Of a stretch of DNA of 64,000 nt, positions 1 to 11,448 are shown piece after piece. Position 1 is the stretch's first letter. Each line of letters starts with the position of its first letter. Source of the stretch: Sepiola atlantica (Eukaryota; Mollusca; Cephalopoda; Sepiida; Sepiolidae); assembly GCA_963556195.1 (NCBI GenBank), contig OY744517.1, forward strand, positions 153,082,882-153,146,881. The letters run 5' to 3'. A program made the translations under genes and the position numbers. The notes beneath the pieces are model-generated. The model had not been told where the DNA came from. It did no database searches and saw only the letters and a program-made list of their open reading frames with translations.

Positions 1-276
1 TATCATTACTACGGTTGACTGCATTATGACAAATCCTAGACAAACAAAACCAAGTCTCCTACAACAGAAAAGAGCCAGAAACTGTTGGGGCTTAAGCGTG
101 CACACCTTTTAACAGAAAACTTTTTTACATAAGTTCCACAAATGCATGTGTTCTCAAACTCATTTTGTATATTTACCCTTTTCTGTTATATATCATTCTT
201 TATTATTTGCATAAGTAAAATGGTTCAATTAATATACACAGTTGTTGCACCAATTCAACTTTTATGAAGTAATAGC

Positions 277-300
277 AGGGCTACCTGGCGTTGCCCGGGG
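277..300 (-). mobile_element. Possible Helitron-like 3' end fragment
   Basis: The short GC-rich string ACCTGGCGTTGCCCGGG is the reverse complement of the hairpin-like end seen at 62,196-62,220. In this orientation the element would end towards lower coordinates, but the expected CTRR terminus is not intact here (CTAT is seen). It is a weak call based only on similarity to the better copy. Confidence 0.3.
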
Positions 301-867
301 TCAAAGTGTAATATAGTTCTATTTAAACGTCGATCTGTTTACCTCTTTCTACCCGTGTCTCTCTTAACTCCCCCTTTCTCCTTCGCCCAAACCATTCCTC
401 TCTGGATAACACACACATACACACACAAATAGATTCCTCAAGGAAAAAGCCGACATCAGGGAAATAATTTCCCTTTAGTTAGCACATGAAATGGCTGGAA
501 AACCGACCTCCTCTAATGAAATCTGTGCCAGTTTAGGGTCAAAGAATGAATAATTCTTTCTAAATTTGAGATGTTCAACCGGGGTAACGCCGATCAAGAA
601 TATACCAACTTGGTGGGCATTTGTTTTGTAGTGTTTGACTTTTAGTTGGACATACAGACAACTGCACTTTATATAATAGATAATTCCTATTTTCTCTCTG
701 GCAAGAATTGAACTTTCTTTCGAAGATAGAAATCCCCACACATTAACTTGGTCCTGAATATAAATTTATTATTCGAGGATCTATCTTCAGCAATTATTCC
801 GACAGACCAGGAGCTGACTTAACAGCTACATGCTTTCTTTAATCAGGATAAGGTATGGTCTGACTGT
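301..867. other. No gene seen
   Basis: Mixed-composition DNA with a C/T-rich run near 330-400 and a short CA microsatellite at about 409-426. A short minus-strand open frame of 88 codons lies here but has no recognisable motif and sits in no splice context. Confidence 0.5.
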
Positions 868-1058
868 CTGAGGAGGTGAATCCTCCCAGGCATTACCTTA
901 TCTTTTTGAGAGGGGCTGATTTATTGCCGATCACATAAGTGCCACTACCAGGAAATGCCGGCGGGTCACTTCAGTTATTTTTGTACTAGCCAGAGTGCCC
1001 CTCCCCTTCGAAGGAGCTAGCTTTCTCCACCTTGATGCAATGAAGAACAAGTAAATAC
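868..1058 (+). mobile_element. SINE/LINE 3' body, headless fragment
   Basis: Contains the ordered blocks AGGAGGTGAATCCTCCCAGG, GATTTATTGCCGATC, AAATGCCGGCGGG, CCAGAGTGCCCCTC and a terminal AAGTAAATA. The same blocks in the same order occur in the U2-headed SINEs at 17.4 and 38.5 kb and in the 3' end of the minus-strand LINE at 45.3-45.5 kb. No U2 or tRNA-like head is visible upstream, so it is a 5'-truncated copy. Confidence 0.6.
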
Positions 1059-2013
1059 CAGTTTAAACTTCATCTGATGTGAAGCCCCAATTTGGGAGGT
1101 TTGACGATGTGGAGTTACCTCTGAATTGCCATTAATCTCAGGTCTACTCAAATCCGGAATAGTAGCACTTAGTCTCATCTAAAGGTTAAATAGAATTTAA
1201 TGTTTAGAGACTATTTACTTACAAAATATAAAATAATCTATAAACCAAAGACTTCCAATCAGAGTCAACATGGATCCCCGGGGATCGACAGAAGTTTTAA
1301 CAGGGCCCACGAAAAAAGTTTCTATTTATTTTGTTTTGTTTACGAGAAGGTCTACGTGTATTTATTGAAATTTTCAGGAATCCGATTTTATCTTATAAAT
1401 ATAACGAAATTGATTCATTGCTAGTTTTTACTAACCTAGAAACAAATATTTCATATTAAAAAATGATATATGCATATATTAGGTCCATGCATAATAAAAT
1501 AGGTCCACAGGGAAAATAAAGTTGGGAACCCTTGCATTTATGTACATAATGTATGTGCAGTTTCAGCATAAATTACCCTATCAAAGATTGATATGGCGCA
1601 CTAAAAAGTTAAATAAAAAAAAAAAATGTTATTCTAAGTGTAACTTTGCAACGAATAAAATTTATTGGAAATCTTTAATAAAAAAATAAAATCAAACCTA
1701 ATTACTCAATTATGTTAAAGAATTTTTTTTAGATGAGAATTGATAATTTGTATTTTTTTTCTAATCATAACTGAAATAACTTAAGGAATATAACTCCTAT
1801 TTAAACTTTAGAGTTAAAATAGGATTTATCTTCCTTACATGAGCATTTCTTTTTTTCATCTATGTATAAATAACATCATACATGATTTACACATCAAAAA
1901 TAATGTTACTGAATCCTGAGCAATACCAGGTAGAATGAGAGCTAGTAGTAGTAAATAAAAATAAATGTTTAATTCACATAGGTGAGAAACACACGAGAAT
2001 GTCACAAATGTGT
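1059..2013. other. AT-rich DNA, no gene seen
   Basis: Long A and T runs and no credible exon. The interval around 1,930-2,010 carries a weak reverse match to the AT-rich dispersed repeat found at 6.5 and 6.8 kb. Confidence 0.5.
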
Positions 2014-2015
2014 AT

Positions 2016-2038
2016 GTATATATATATATATATATATA
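2016..2038. repeat. (TA)n microsatellite
   Basis: Alternating TA run of about 23 bp. Similar TA runs recur through the window at about 2,263-2,286, 2,554-2,605, 8,780-8,804, 12,089-12,124, 21,399-21,428 and 22,899-22,930. Confidence 0.9.
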
Positions 2039-2393
2039 AATAAATGTAATGGGGTCAAATCTTGCCAAAGTCAGCCATGCTGAAGATCGGTAGACAGTGA
2101 AACATGTGTATATAGATTACTTTTATAAATATATAAATAAGTTCCATAATTGGGGTGACTCAATGCATGTATTTGTAAAGTGGGGAAACCCATCACTTAG
2201 GAAGTGAACTTAACATGAAAGCGTTCATAAAAGCTGTCATTGTAAAAAAAAAAAAAAAAATTCAATATATATATATATATATATATTAGTATTTCATGTA
2301 TCCACATAAAATTTTATAAGGAGATATAATTTTTTATGTATCAATTTTCAATATTTACTTCAACAGTACTCGATACGTAAGTAGAGCTAGGTA

Positions 2394-2553
2394 GTAAGCT
2401 ATGAAAATATATTTATGGCAATTAAGCTACACAGAGGTTTCCGTGTTTCATTTCCAGGGGGAATCTTCAGGCTAAAATGAAGATTCCCCCCGGGGATGAA
2501 ACACGGGAGCCTCTGTGTAGCTTAATTGCCATAAATATATTTTCATAGCTTAC
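2394..2553. mobile_element. Palindromic foldback element, MITE-like
   Basis: Two arms of about 75 bp are nearly perfect reverse complements: the left begins GTAAGCTATGAAAATATATT and the right ends with its complement. The central turn lies around GGGGGAATCTTCAGG...CCTGAAGATTCC-like sequence at about 2,457-2,492. The palindrome is flanked by TA on both sides (2,392-2,393 and 2,554-2,555), as expected of a Tc1/mariner-type target, although a TA flank in AT-rich DNA is weak evidence. A half copy of the arm (GGGATGAAACGCGG...GCAGCTAAATTG) lies at about 42,141-42,180. Confidence 0.75.
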
Positions 2554-2555
2554 TA

Positions 2556-2605
2556 TATATATATATATATTATATATATATATATATATATAATATATAT
2601 ATATA
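2556..2605. repeat. (TA)n microsatellite
   Basis: TA alternation interrupted twice by phase slips, directly abutting the palindromic element. Confidence 0.85.
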
Positions 2606-3070
2606 CATACACACGCACTACTACTTAAAAAGCTTTAATGATGCATAAGATTTTAAACAAAAATATGTTTAATGTTAATAGTTACTGTTCTAATTATATA
2701 ATATCCAAAGGAGAATTAATTATGATTAGCGTTTTCTTTTTGCATATCTGTTATTGGATATGTCATTTCAAATCAACTGAAGTTTCGAAATGAGGCCTCC
2801 ATTTTTCACCGTTGGTTGTAGGAATTATTGTTAGAATGACGTCATAGGTGCGAAACTGATGAATGTAATGTTTTTCAATTTAAGTAGGAATTTATGAAGA
2901 GAAATTTGCTATTTTTTTTAATATAAATATATTTTTATAGATAATTTAGTCACGAAATAGTCAATAAAGGGCGTATTTTTATTATTTGCCCGCATGTGTG
3001 CATATTTGTGTTAATGTGAGTGTGCTTTACATTATGCATTCTGTTTTAAGTTTTAATCTGTATGTTTTCT
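2606..3070. other. AT-rich DNA, no gene seen
   Basis: No open frame or splice context of note and no match to the repeat families recognised elsewhere in the window. Confidence 0.5.
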
Positions 3071-3305
3071 ACTAATAAGTCACCATTTATGAAGACCAAC
3101 AATTACTTGAGGATAAGAGTTAATGAGATTGTCACTTAAATGATGAAGAATATTATGAGAGGATTGAAAATGATAGAATGAACAAAATTTTATAATGAGG
3201 ACGGTTTATGACAAGTATTTGAAGACAACTATATTGTAGTCATCAGAGAAGCAGTCCTGTTGTGATGTGTGCCACAGACAGAACGTTCTTGGAAAGAAAC
3301 TACTT
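3071..3305 (-). mobile_element. LINE 3' end, family D (reverse-transcriptase C-terminus relic)
   Basis: Read on the minus strand this matches the family at 4.9, 33.3 and 42.3 kb. The best copy (33.3 kb) still translates to an aromatic-rich LINE C-terminal block (DSHLWNTFPRDCFPADY). The shared 3' terminus lies at about 3,071 (ACTAATAAGTCACCATTTAT on the plus strand). This copy is decayed beyond translation. Confidence 0.6.
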
Positions 3306-3559
3306 ATTACTTTTATGTTTGTGTGTATGCGTGTTTTGCCAGATGTTTATGAATTCAAGCTTGTATTAAAAACAAGGTTTTTGTTGGTTTAATTTAAGGA
3401 ATTTCTTCAAATTTCCTTCTTTTTGCATTAGAAGGTATTTTTTTATGAACAAGTCTTCGACCTATTCTGGCAATTTGTCAAAAACGAATAGAAAAGTTCA
3501 AGTCCAGAGTATATGTAGATTACAAAATATTTCAACCGTTATCTAAGCAATATTATTAA

Positions 3560-3900
3560 CCAGCAAAATACCTGTCACAGAACGAGTATTCTGCTAGTTG
3601 AGAAACGTAATTACCCGAACAAGCTCTGCACCAAATATAATTCTACATAACATTAATTCTAGAATCCTTCTTGCAATTTTGATCAAAATCCATTAAATGA
3701 TTTTGGTTCGAGAAAAATGTCTAAAATTTGGGGCTTAAGAAATTGAAATTCAGGGAATCTTACTTAATTGGGGTCTAATAACTACAGATCAAATTTCATG
3801 AAAATTGGAAATATTTCTATTTCAAAGTTTCCATGTGTCCCCTAGCAAATTTCATTTCAGAATTTTCTAACCAATGAGAGTGAAGTGTTAGTAGCTAAAA
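3560..3900 (+). repeat. Unclassified dispersed repeat X
   Basis: Blocks AATTCTAGAATCCTTCTTGC, TTTTGATCAAAATCCATTA, GGGGCTTAAGAAATTGAAAT and GGTCTAATAACTACAGATCA recur in the same order, reverse complemented, at about 54,950-55,400. A short third copy lies at 22,085-22,155. The segment TTTTGATCAAAA is itself palindromic. No coding capacity is visible. It could be a decayed transposon interior or an old satellite monomer. Confidence 0.6.
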
Positions 3901-4324
3901 TATATCTGCTAATTGACTGGACTTCAAATCTTACCTAAAGTAGAGCCTCCAAATGTTAGATCTATCTGCCTGTTATAGGGATGGTCTTGTTTGCAGATCA
4001 ATTAGGCATATATTTTGTAAATAATAAATTCTATTTAATTCATAGATGGAATTCTGACTAGTACTTCCACTCAGAGTCAGAGTAGACTTGAGTAATAAAT
4101 AACAACTTAGGAGTAATTTCACACCAGCCAAAGCTAAAAGTTGACCCAACAAGACGTAGTTTCATGTTCGTACCCAGGACATTTCAGCAAAAGAAATCGT
4201 CTTAAATCCGTAAAGCTTTTCATGGATTTGGAAATTAAATGTTTATTATTAAATGGTCCACAGGTGTAGTCTGCTCTCCTTCTGAGATGTTGTTATGGGT
4301 TCGACATTGCTGAGTTACCCTTGA

Positions 4325-4450
4325 TCCTCACCTTATTATGCTAAGTGTATCAAGTACCATTTTTTGAGTCTTTAGTATGACTCGACCAAGGATTGAACCC
4401 TGGTCTCCTGGCCCTTTAGCGAACACCAACAATTATGCCAAATGGAGCAC
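4325..4450 (-). mobile_element. tRNA-derived SINE
   Basis: On the minus strand the head reads TTTGGCATAATTGTTGG (A-box-like) and about 30 bp later GGTTCAATCCTTGG (B-box, close to GGTTCRANYC). The unrelated tail continues into lower coordinates, about 4,260-4,380. Spacing of the two boxes fits an RNA polymerase III internal promoter. No acceptor-stem pairing is obvious, so this is a retroposed tRNA-like head rather than a tRNA gene. Confidence 0.5.
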
Positions 4451-4494
4451 TAATAAATGCAAATTGTGAAATGAAGGAGTTATAAATCCTAGAC

Positions 4495-4757
4495 AAGATG
4501 ATTTGGGATTATTCGGATGACCGTTCTCATCTTGGATGCTATTCTAACAATGTTTCGGCTGATGTAACCTCCGACCTTCTTCAGGTGCATCTTGTTGAAC
4601 TCTGAATCTGTACGGAATTTTGAACGAAACCCTTTATTTAATCCACGGAAGTAGTTTGCTCTTATTCCGTCAGCCACGACTGGATAGAAACGTTGAGAAT
4701 AACATCCAAGATGAGAACAGTAGTTCAAATAATACAAATTATCAATCCTCATCTAAA
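4495..4757 (-). mobile_element. Foldback element, family B, with hammerhead-like core
   Basis: The outer arms are reverse complements: about 4,503-4,555 (ACCGTTCTCATCTTGGATGC) pairs with about 4,686-4,740 (AACATCCAAGATGAGAACAG). On the minus strand the arm contains CTGAAGA, an extra A, GGTCGG, a loop, a partly complementary strand and GAAACATTG, the layout described in the findings. Further family B copies lie at 13.3, 16.9, 18.5, 40.9, 41.4 and 58.7-59.2 kb. A minus-strand open frame spans the element, but it is more likely a relic of its parent than a gene. Confidence 0.65.
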
Positions 4758-4889
4758 AAAAATTCCGAAACCTATACAAGATGTTTAATTTTCAGAGATG
4801 CAATCCCAACATTACAAATGAATGGATACAAAACGTAAGGATTTACATAAGTTGTTAGATTGTCGTAACGACAAAAGATTTTTGTTTCA

Positions 4890-5205
4890 TTTGTATTAAT
4901 GTATCAGCACTTTTCAAGGCAACTCAAGGATAAGAGATGAAATGATTGTCAATTGAGAAGTGAAGAACATTACAAGAGGATTGAGAATTGCTGGAGTTGA
5001 TGAAGTTCGAATACTTGTGAGGATAGTTCATAACAGGAATTTGTTGGCATTGGATTTGCAGACAACCATGTTGTAATCTACAGGGAAGCAATCCTGTGGC
5101 AATGAAAAATCAGCTTGACGTTAGGCACATGGAGGAAGAATGGAAATTTTGTTGTGGTAGAAAACGAGTTCTCGCTGTGAATGTCTTATAAGGAGAAACT
5201 AGAGA
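4890..5205 (-). mobile_element. LINE 3' end, family D
   Basis: Shares with the 33.3-kb copy, in order, GGCATTGGATTTGCAGAC, CAGGGAAGCAATCCTGTGG, CTTGACGTTAGGCACATGGA and CGCTGTGAATGTCTTATAAG. On the minus strand these are the last codons of a LINE reverse transcriptase followed by its short 3' UTR. The frame is broken. Four of the five family D 3' fragments in the window are in this minus orientation. Confidence 0.65.
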
Positions 5206-5229
5206 TTACTATTTTTTTTTTATATATAA

Positions 5230-5520
5230 TAAAATTAGACAACTTCATGTGCATGTTTTGCCTCAACGTAACTTTGATAATTATATATTGAAGCCATACA
5301 ATGCAAATATTTTAAATTTTATTTTTATCTTACATTTTTCGGTGATAGATACCTTCAGAGAAAATAGGTGTTTTATATATATATTTAAATACCCCCTTTT
5401 TTAAATTTTTTTTTTAAGCGTTGTAAATTTATTTTATTCATTGATTAAATATTTATTGAAATCAAAAATGTAATAGTGTAAAATAAAACGGAATTTTGAA
5501 AATCCCATTAAAAAAAAAAA
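5230..5520 (+). repeat. AT-rich dispersed repeat Y, copy 1
   Basis: Contains a TTTTGCCTCAACGTAACTTTG-like block followed about 180 bp later by ATATTTATTGAAATCAAAAA and GGAATTTTGAAAATCCCAT. The same two blocks recur at 6,500-6,640 and 6,770-6,925 and, reversed, at 13,655-13,800. No coding content is apparent. Confidence 0.45.
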
Positions 5521-6499
5521 CTTAAATCCACCAGAATTCATTTAGAATTCATTTAGGGTAGAAATTAGACCTATGTTTACTTCCGGCAGTCTCGGAACTC
5601 TTGCTTCGATCCTATTTTGTCCTTTAGTCCACACATTCCATGAGTGATGTTTGTTGCTGTTTTCCGAGTCAGCTGTTTTGTGTGGGTGGCATATGGAGAT
5701 TTTCAATCCTCTCCAAATATTCATCATCATTCAACTGTCAATGTATCCATCTCATGAACACTAATCCTTGAGTGTTTTTTGCCTTGATGAGTGAGGAATC
5801 AATAGCGACTTATTAGTAAAAAATAAAATAATCAAATTTAACTCTCAAAATCCTATTCTTATTAAGAAAAAAAAAGCAACAACGTAGTTACAATGGAAGT
5901 AGAATGAAAGAAGCAACATAATTACATAATACAATGAAAATAATGGATGGGAGAAAAGGCAGAACGATTGTTTTTGCCCCCCCCCCCCCTTCAATTAGGG
6001 GAGGAGGGAGGGGGTTAAATATGAAAACTGTGAGGAATCAATCGCTTAAAATTTAAAACATTATTTGTTAAATAAAATAACCAATATATGGTACATAATA
6101 ACACGCGCGTTCTTTAGTTTGTTTGTACGTTATGACCTTTCACACCCACTAAAAAAAAATGAGATCGTCCGATTGTCAAAGATATGAGAAGGGGTTGAGA
6201 AATATCTGATGTAACCGAGTGTCAAAAATTACCTTTCACTCATTTTAAATTGAATTGTTCCCAAATCGACTATGTTATAAACAGAATTGTTTTGGCGAGT
6301 TAAATAGCTTTAAAAACTTACTCTTTACATTTTATTTTAATGTAATATCAATGTTATTTTAGAATGTTATATAAATTTAACTAACATTCGTTTTATTTAT
6401 TTAAATAATTTAGCTGACAATTATTTTTAAGGTAGGTAGAAAGAGACCGTTTTAAACAGATTTAAATCGTTACAACCTCTGTATTAATGAAATTATGAG
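5521..6499. other. No gene seen; homopolymer runs
   Basis: AT-rich DNA with a C run at about 5,979-5,989 and GA-rich sequence just after it. The part from about 6,375 (TTTATTTATTTAAATAATTTAG) resembles 6,995-7,040, hinting at a larger direct duplication that includes repeat Y. Confidence 0.45.
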
Positions 6500-6640
6500 A
6501 TAAGATCTTGTGTGTGTGCGCGTTTCTCGCCTAATGTAACTTTGATGCATATTGGATATTTTTTCTTCAAATTACATATTTATTGAAATAAAAAAATAAA
6601 AGCGAAAACTAAATCAAATTTTAAAATATCCTATTTAAAA
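6500..6640 (+). repeat. AT-rich dispersed repeat Y, copy 2
   Basis: GATCTTGTGTGTGTGCGCG, TTTCTCGCCTAATGTAACTT and TATTTATTGAAATAAAAAAA appear in order. The following copy begins with the same GATCTTGTGT string about 260 bp later, so copies 2 and 3 look like a direct duplication. Confidence 0.5.
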
Positions 6641-6769
6641 ATAAAAATGTAAACATGACTCGCTTTTTATCACGTAAAATTAAATGCAAGCTTTTATTCA
6701 TTCTGGCTGCATTGTTGAATGCTACTTCTAAGAAATGCTTAATCTTTTTATTAATAACACTACCAAAGA

Positions 6770-6925
6770 TCTTGTGTATTTCTCATCTATATGTAACTTT
6801 GAATTAAGTAAATACACATTGAACGATTTTTTTATTAACCTTTAATCGAATATTTATTGAAATAAAAAATTTTAAAAAGAGGAAAAGTAAAAGAATTTTT
6901 TTTAATTGAATGTTTTTTTTTTATG
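6770..6925 (+). repeat. AT-rich dispersed repeat Y, copy 3
   Basis: GATCTTGTGTATTTCTCATC, ATATGTAACTTTGAATTAAG and GAATATTTATTGAAATAAAA parallel copy 2. The middle part is expanded by T and A runs. Confidence 0.5.
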
Positions 6926-8525
6926 ACTATATTCTGAATTATTTTGTCCCCCACCCGGTCAATGTCGCGTAAATACAGCAAGAACCATATTCGTGCTATT
7001 TATTTAAAAATAGCTAACTGACAATGATAATTTTTACAACAGAGGAAAGAGTAAATTTTTTCTAAATATTACTAACCCTGACAGACATTTTATTAAGAGT
7101 TAATAACATATCTAGAAACCAACCGTTGAATTTCCACAGGTTTCACTAGTAAATATAAATAAAACATTAATAATCCCCCTCTCCTTCAAAAAGAATGTAT
7201 TATTTCTGTGTTGTAGATGTTGATATAAAAAATACAAGAAAAAAATGTGACTCGTTGGGTCACTCATGTTAGATTGTTTAAATGAAGAAAAAATGAGTTT
7301 GCAAAGTCAGTTAAATCAAAAATGGGTTAAAATAGTATTGATACTTGGTGATATTCCTTATGAACCATTTCAATCTTTTGTTCTATAATTAGTTTTATTA
7401 ACTTTGACTTAATAAATACACACACATAGATAGATAGACTATTAAAAATAAGATGGGGGAGAGTGAGAGTAATGGGCAAGAACTTAAGATAGCTGACTGA
7501 GCGAGTAAATTGTAAATTACTACTTATTATAACAATTAAAATGGAATTAAAAAAAACTATATAACTCAATCTCGAAACCAAGGGATAGTTTAACATGTAT
7601 TTTGTGTAATTACTATATATAGGGAAAACGCCTTAGGGGCTGTTGATTACCTCAGCCTTAATATAATAAATTCTTGGAGATGAAGAAAGCCATCTTAAAC
7701 TTAAGTATGATAAACCTGACTGACAGACAGGTTCTTATTTTAAATACGAGGATGCTCGTCCAACTGAGAAACTCGGGTGAAAAGAGGCATCTGTATAAGA
7801 GGGGGGGGGGGGGCACATCTTTAGTGTCAGATCCACCCTTTTTCTTTTACCATTTTCAAGAATGACAAAGTCCAGATTGTTATGTTCGAGAAGCTTAAAT
7901 TGGAATTTTATATGAACATTTTGACTGGTTGTCTAATGAAAATGACATTAGCTGACAAAAATAGAAGAGAGATTTCAGCATACTTATATCAAGTTTCTAT
8001 TTCATTCTAATAAAAGAGAATTTCGTAGATTTGGATTTTAGACTTTTTCTTTGCCATGTCTTTAATGAAAAAAACAATTTACTGACTTGATGAATTGATT
8101 AAAACCGAAAACGCCTGTTATTTATATTTATATATACTAGAAAAAAAAAGCGACTCGTTGGGTCATCCATTCAGCTAGTTAAATTGTTTAAATTAGGAAA
8201 AAGTGAATTTGTAAAGCCAGCTAAATATTTAAAAAAAAAAAAAAATCTCAAATCAGTCACTTTGTGCTCGCTATATCCCTCTCCTCTCTTTTTTCTGTCT
8301 TTCCCTCTCGGCTAAGGGTCAAATAGTATTATTATTTGTGAGTTATTCCCTTTTGTTTATAATGGACTATTCCAATCTTTTTATTCTTTCCTTTCTTTAT
8401 TACATTCGGCTGTTATTAACGATATAAAACAAGAGCCGGGGCGGGAGGGGGGGGGGGTACGCAACATACATTGAGAGAGGAAGAGGGTGATAAGCAGAAA
8501 CTTTGTAAGAGATATATCCTTATTG
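6926..8525. other. No gene seen; two copies of a short palindromic motif
   Basis: Mostly AT-rich, with G runs at about 7,801-7,813 and 8,447-8,457. The motif GTGACTCGTTGGGTCAC at 7,248-7,264 and a variant at 8,150-8,166 are each followed by about 70 bp of similar sequence (TTAAATTGTTTAAAT...AAGCCAGCTAAAT), so this is another small dispersed repeat. Confidence 0.45.
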
Positions 8526-8650
8526 CTTGCTCCCCACGAAAGCAGAGATAGACACAAGGTCGGTTTTTAATGTAGGAAAAATCCAGCTCTCCAAAAATAG
8601 TCACTCTGGATCGAGAATAACTATAAAAATTGCTTCAGTCTTATTAAAGC
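8526..8650 (-). mobile_element. SINE body, U2-A family, 5' truncated
   Basis: On the minus strand the blocks GAGGCAATTTT-like, CCAGAGTG, GAGAGCTGGATTTTTCC, AAAAACCGACCTTGTGTCTA and CGTGGGGAGCA follow one another as in the fuller copies at 12.25 and 12.84 kb. The U2-like head is not visible. Confidence 0.65.
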
Positions 8651-8770
8651 AATTGAGCATTTTAATTATTTCTTCCTACACATTAAAATTATATATATTT
8701 ATATGAAACAGTGCTAAACCCGAGCGAGGGGGGGGGGGGCTTATATAGTCATCCACAGAGATTGTTTTGA

Positions 8771-8804
<34 letters not shown>

Positions 8805-9015
8805 GGATCAAATATAAACCAAAGTGAAAACTTTTAGTAGATGGAACCTATTGTGAAGAGGATTAGCTCAATATACGAGATAGAGCAATTGTAGAGATAG
8901 AAGAAAAAAGAGTGATAAATATGCGACGATTGTCCAAATTTATTTCAAATTTCAATTGTTCAATGCAAGGTGTATTCAGTAATAAACTAGTGTTTATTAT
9001 TCTTACCTTAAAGAT
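8651..9015. other. No gene seen
   Basis: AT-rich DNA with a G run at about 8,729-8,739 and a GT/TA microsatellite at about 8,771-8,804. Confidence 0.5.
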
Positions 9016-9026
9016 CGAAATCTTAT

Positions 9027-9057
<31 letters not shown>

Positions 9058-9926
9058 AATATACATTATAAATATACCACTTTAAGTGTATATACATATA
9101 TATATATATAAATATATACCACTTTAAGTGTATATACATTATATATATAAATATATACCACTTTAAGTGTATATACATTATATATATATATATATATACC
9201 ACTTTAAGTGTATATACATTATATATATATATATATATACCACTTTAAGTGTATATACATTATATATATATATATATATATATACCACTTTAAGTGTATA
9301 TACATTATATATATATATATATATATACCACTTTAAGTGTATATACATTATATATATATATATATATATATATACCACTTTAAGTGTATATACATTATAT
9401 ACCACTTTAAGTGTATATACATTATATACCACTTTAAGTGTATATACATTATATACCACTTTAAGTGTATATACATTATATATATATATATACCACTTTA
9501 AGTGTATATACATTATATATATATATACCACTTTAAGTGTATATACATTATATATATATATATACCACTTTAAGTGTATATACATTATATATATATATAC
9601 CACTTTAAGTGTATATACATTATATATATATATATACCACTTTAAGTGTATATACATTATATATATATATATATATCACTTTAAGTGTATATACATTATA
9701 TATATATATATATATATATATCACTTTAAGTGTATATACATTATATATATATATATATATCACTTTAAGTGTATATACATTATATATATATATATATATA
9801 TATCACTTTAAGTGTATATACATTATATATATATATATCACTTTAAGTGTATATACATTATATATATATATATCACTTTAAGTGTATATACATTATATAT
9901 ATATATATCACTTTAAGTGTATATAC

Positions 9927-9976
<50 letters not shown>

Positions 9977-9993
9977 ACTTTAAGTGTATATAC

Positions 9994-10027
<34 letters not shown>

Positions 10028-10065
10028 ACTTTAAGTGTATATACATTATATACATATATATATAA
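9016..10065. repeat. Minisatellite: palindromic CACTTTAAGTG core in variable (TA)n
   Basis: I count about 25 tandem units. Each has the core CACTTTAAGTGTATATACAT joined by a (TA)n linker of variable length, so units run from about 27 to 66 bp. The core CACTTTAAGTG is a perfect palindrome apart from its centre. Most units read ATACCACTTT, but a contiguous block from about 9,675 to 9,915 reads ATATCACTTT, showing that neighbouring units share history. Open frames exist on both strands only because the repeat lacks stops; none is a gene. Confidence 0.95.
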
Positions 10066-10093
10066 ATAAACACTTGTGCGTACATTTTCATGA

Positions 10094-10180
10094 CAAATGT
10101 TATTAAATAAGTATGTTTTGTTGAGACGTTTTAATTGAAAATTAAAGTCTCATAAAACAAATAAACTTATTTAACATTTG
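10094..10180. repeat. Imperfect inverted repeat
   Basis: The left arm CAAATGTTATTAAATAAGT is mirrored by ACTTATTTAACATTTG at the right end, with further pairing inside (GTTTTGTTGAGAC against GTCTCATAAAAC). A related left arm (GGCAAATGTTATTAAATAAC) occurs at about 20,478. Likely a small foldback element. Confidence 0.6.
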
Positions 10181-10189
10181 CCTTTAGAA

Positions 10190-11448
10190 GAATTGTCCAG
10201 AGTGCTTAATTACTGTAGCAAGAGGGTAATATTTTTTTTTTTTTTTTCTACAATCATAACCGGCCATAAAAAAACGTCGGTTTCACACACACACATATGT
10301 GTGTGTGTGTCTGTGTGTGTGTAAGAATAAACGACTGCTGTTTACATACTTACAATGTAAGCTATAAGTAAATTAAGTAAAATAGGTAAAGCATTTCCAA
10401 TGATTTTAAGACAAACTTTCATATAAAAAAGGAAAAGAATTTACTCCCTGAATTTGAGATGAGGTCATAGTTCTATGATAAGATGCGAGGAGGCAGTGTT
10501 TTATTCGAATAAAGCGATGCTAATTTATCCAATGTCTTCATTATTGGCACCAGGTCACCAAGACCTGCCATTCCAAGCCTGCGGCTTAAAAAAGAATGAA
10601 TATTTTATGCTAGCAATTAAAAGCATACACAACATATGTCTACCTTTTTAGCGTGCGACAAGATTTCTTTACAAATGGAGCTATTATTTATAATGAGTGT
10701 ATAGCCTCTGTCAAAAATGACAGAAAAAAAATATGCTTTGCTAGTGTTTGCACTAATATTCCTATAAAATAATGTCTCAGTGAAGTTTTTAAAAACAACA
10801 TATCAAATGGTATGGAAAGAAAGAAAAAACGTCTCATTATGGAAATAGAGTAAGGAATTTATTTCCGAATTCAATTTGGACGATGAAGGGGTTGGAAATG
10901 GTGTTGGACTTAAAAAATAAAAAATTATTTTATTTATTTTCTCCCTTCCTGTAAGCATGTGAAATGGTTTCGTCTGGAAGTTTGTTTTTTATCTGATGGG
11001 GCGTATAAATACATACATACAAATAAATACACATTGGTCTTTATCATAGAGTAGAGGATTGGATTTATGCATCCGTCACTGTTGTTTTGATGTTATTATT
11101 TGCATCCCATTAGATGAATTCATAAACTTTCCATAAACTTATTGAAACGGGAGGCGGAGGGGAGACTTTCTGTAACCAATATCTGCTGCTTTTTATTTAT
11201 ACCCGACTAGCCGTACCGACCCTGCGATGCAATGAAGTCACTTAACTTTTAATTTTTATTTGTTTGCACATTTTAATACTTAAGGTAGATAACTCCTATC
11301 ATATTCTAGAACTTAAAATGAGTTATCCCCCTTGTTGATTTTTTTTTTTTTTTGAATGATTCAAAATATTTCATATTAGCAGTCGTCTGGATCAGACTAA
11401 CTAATTAAGTATGCTATTATATTGCCAACAACAAATTAAAATTCGAAT
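10190..11448. other. No gene seen
   Basis: AT-rich sequence with a GT/CA microsatellite hairpin at about 10,286-10,322 and a T run at 10,231-10,247. No credible exon on either strand. Confidence 0.5.

Noticed and set aside
9167..10091. Long open frames of up to 214 codons on both strands
   Set aside because: They are translations of the TA-rich minisatellite (Tyr/Ile repeats) and exist in both directions because the repeat has no stops.
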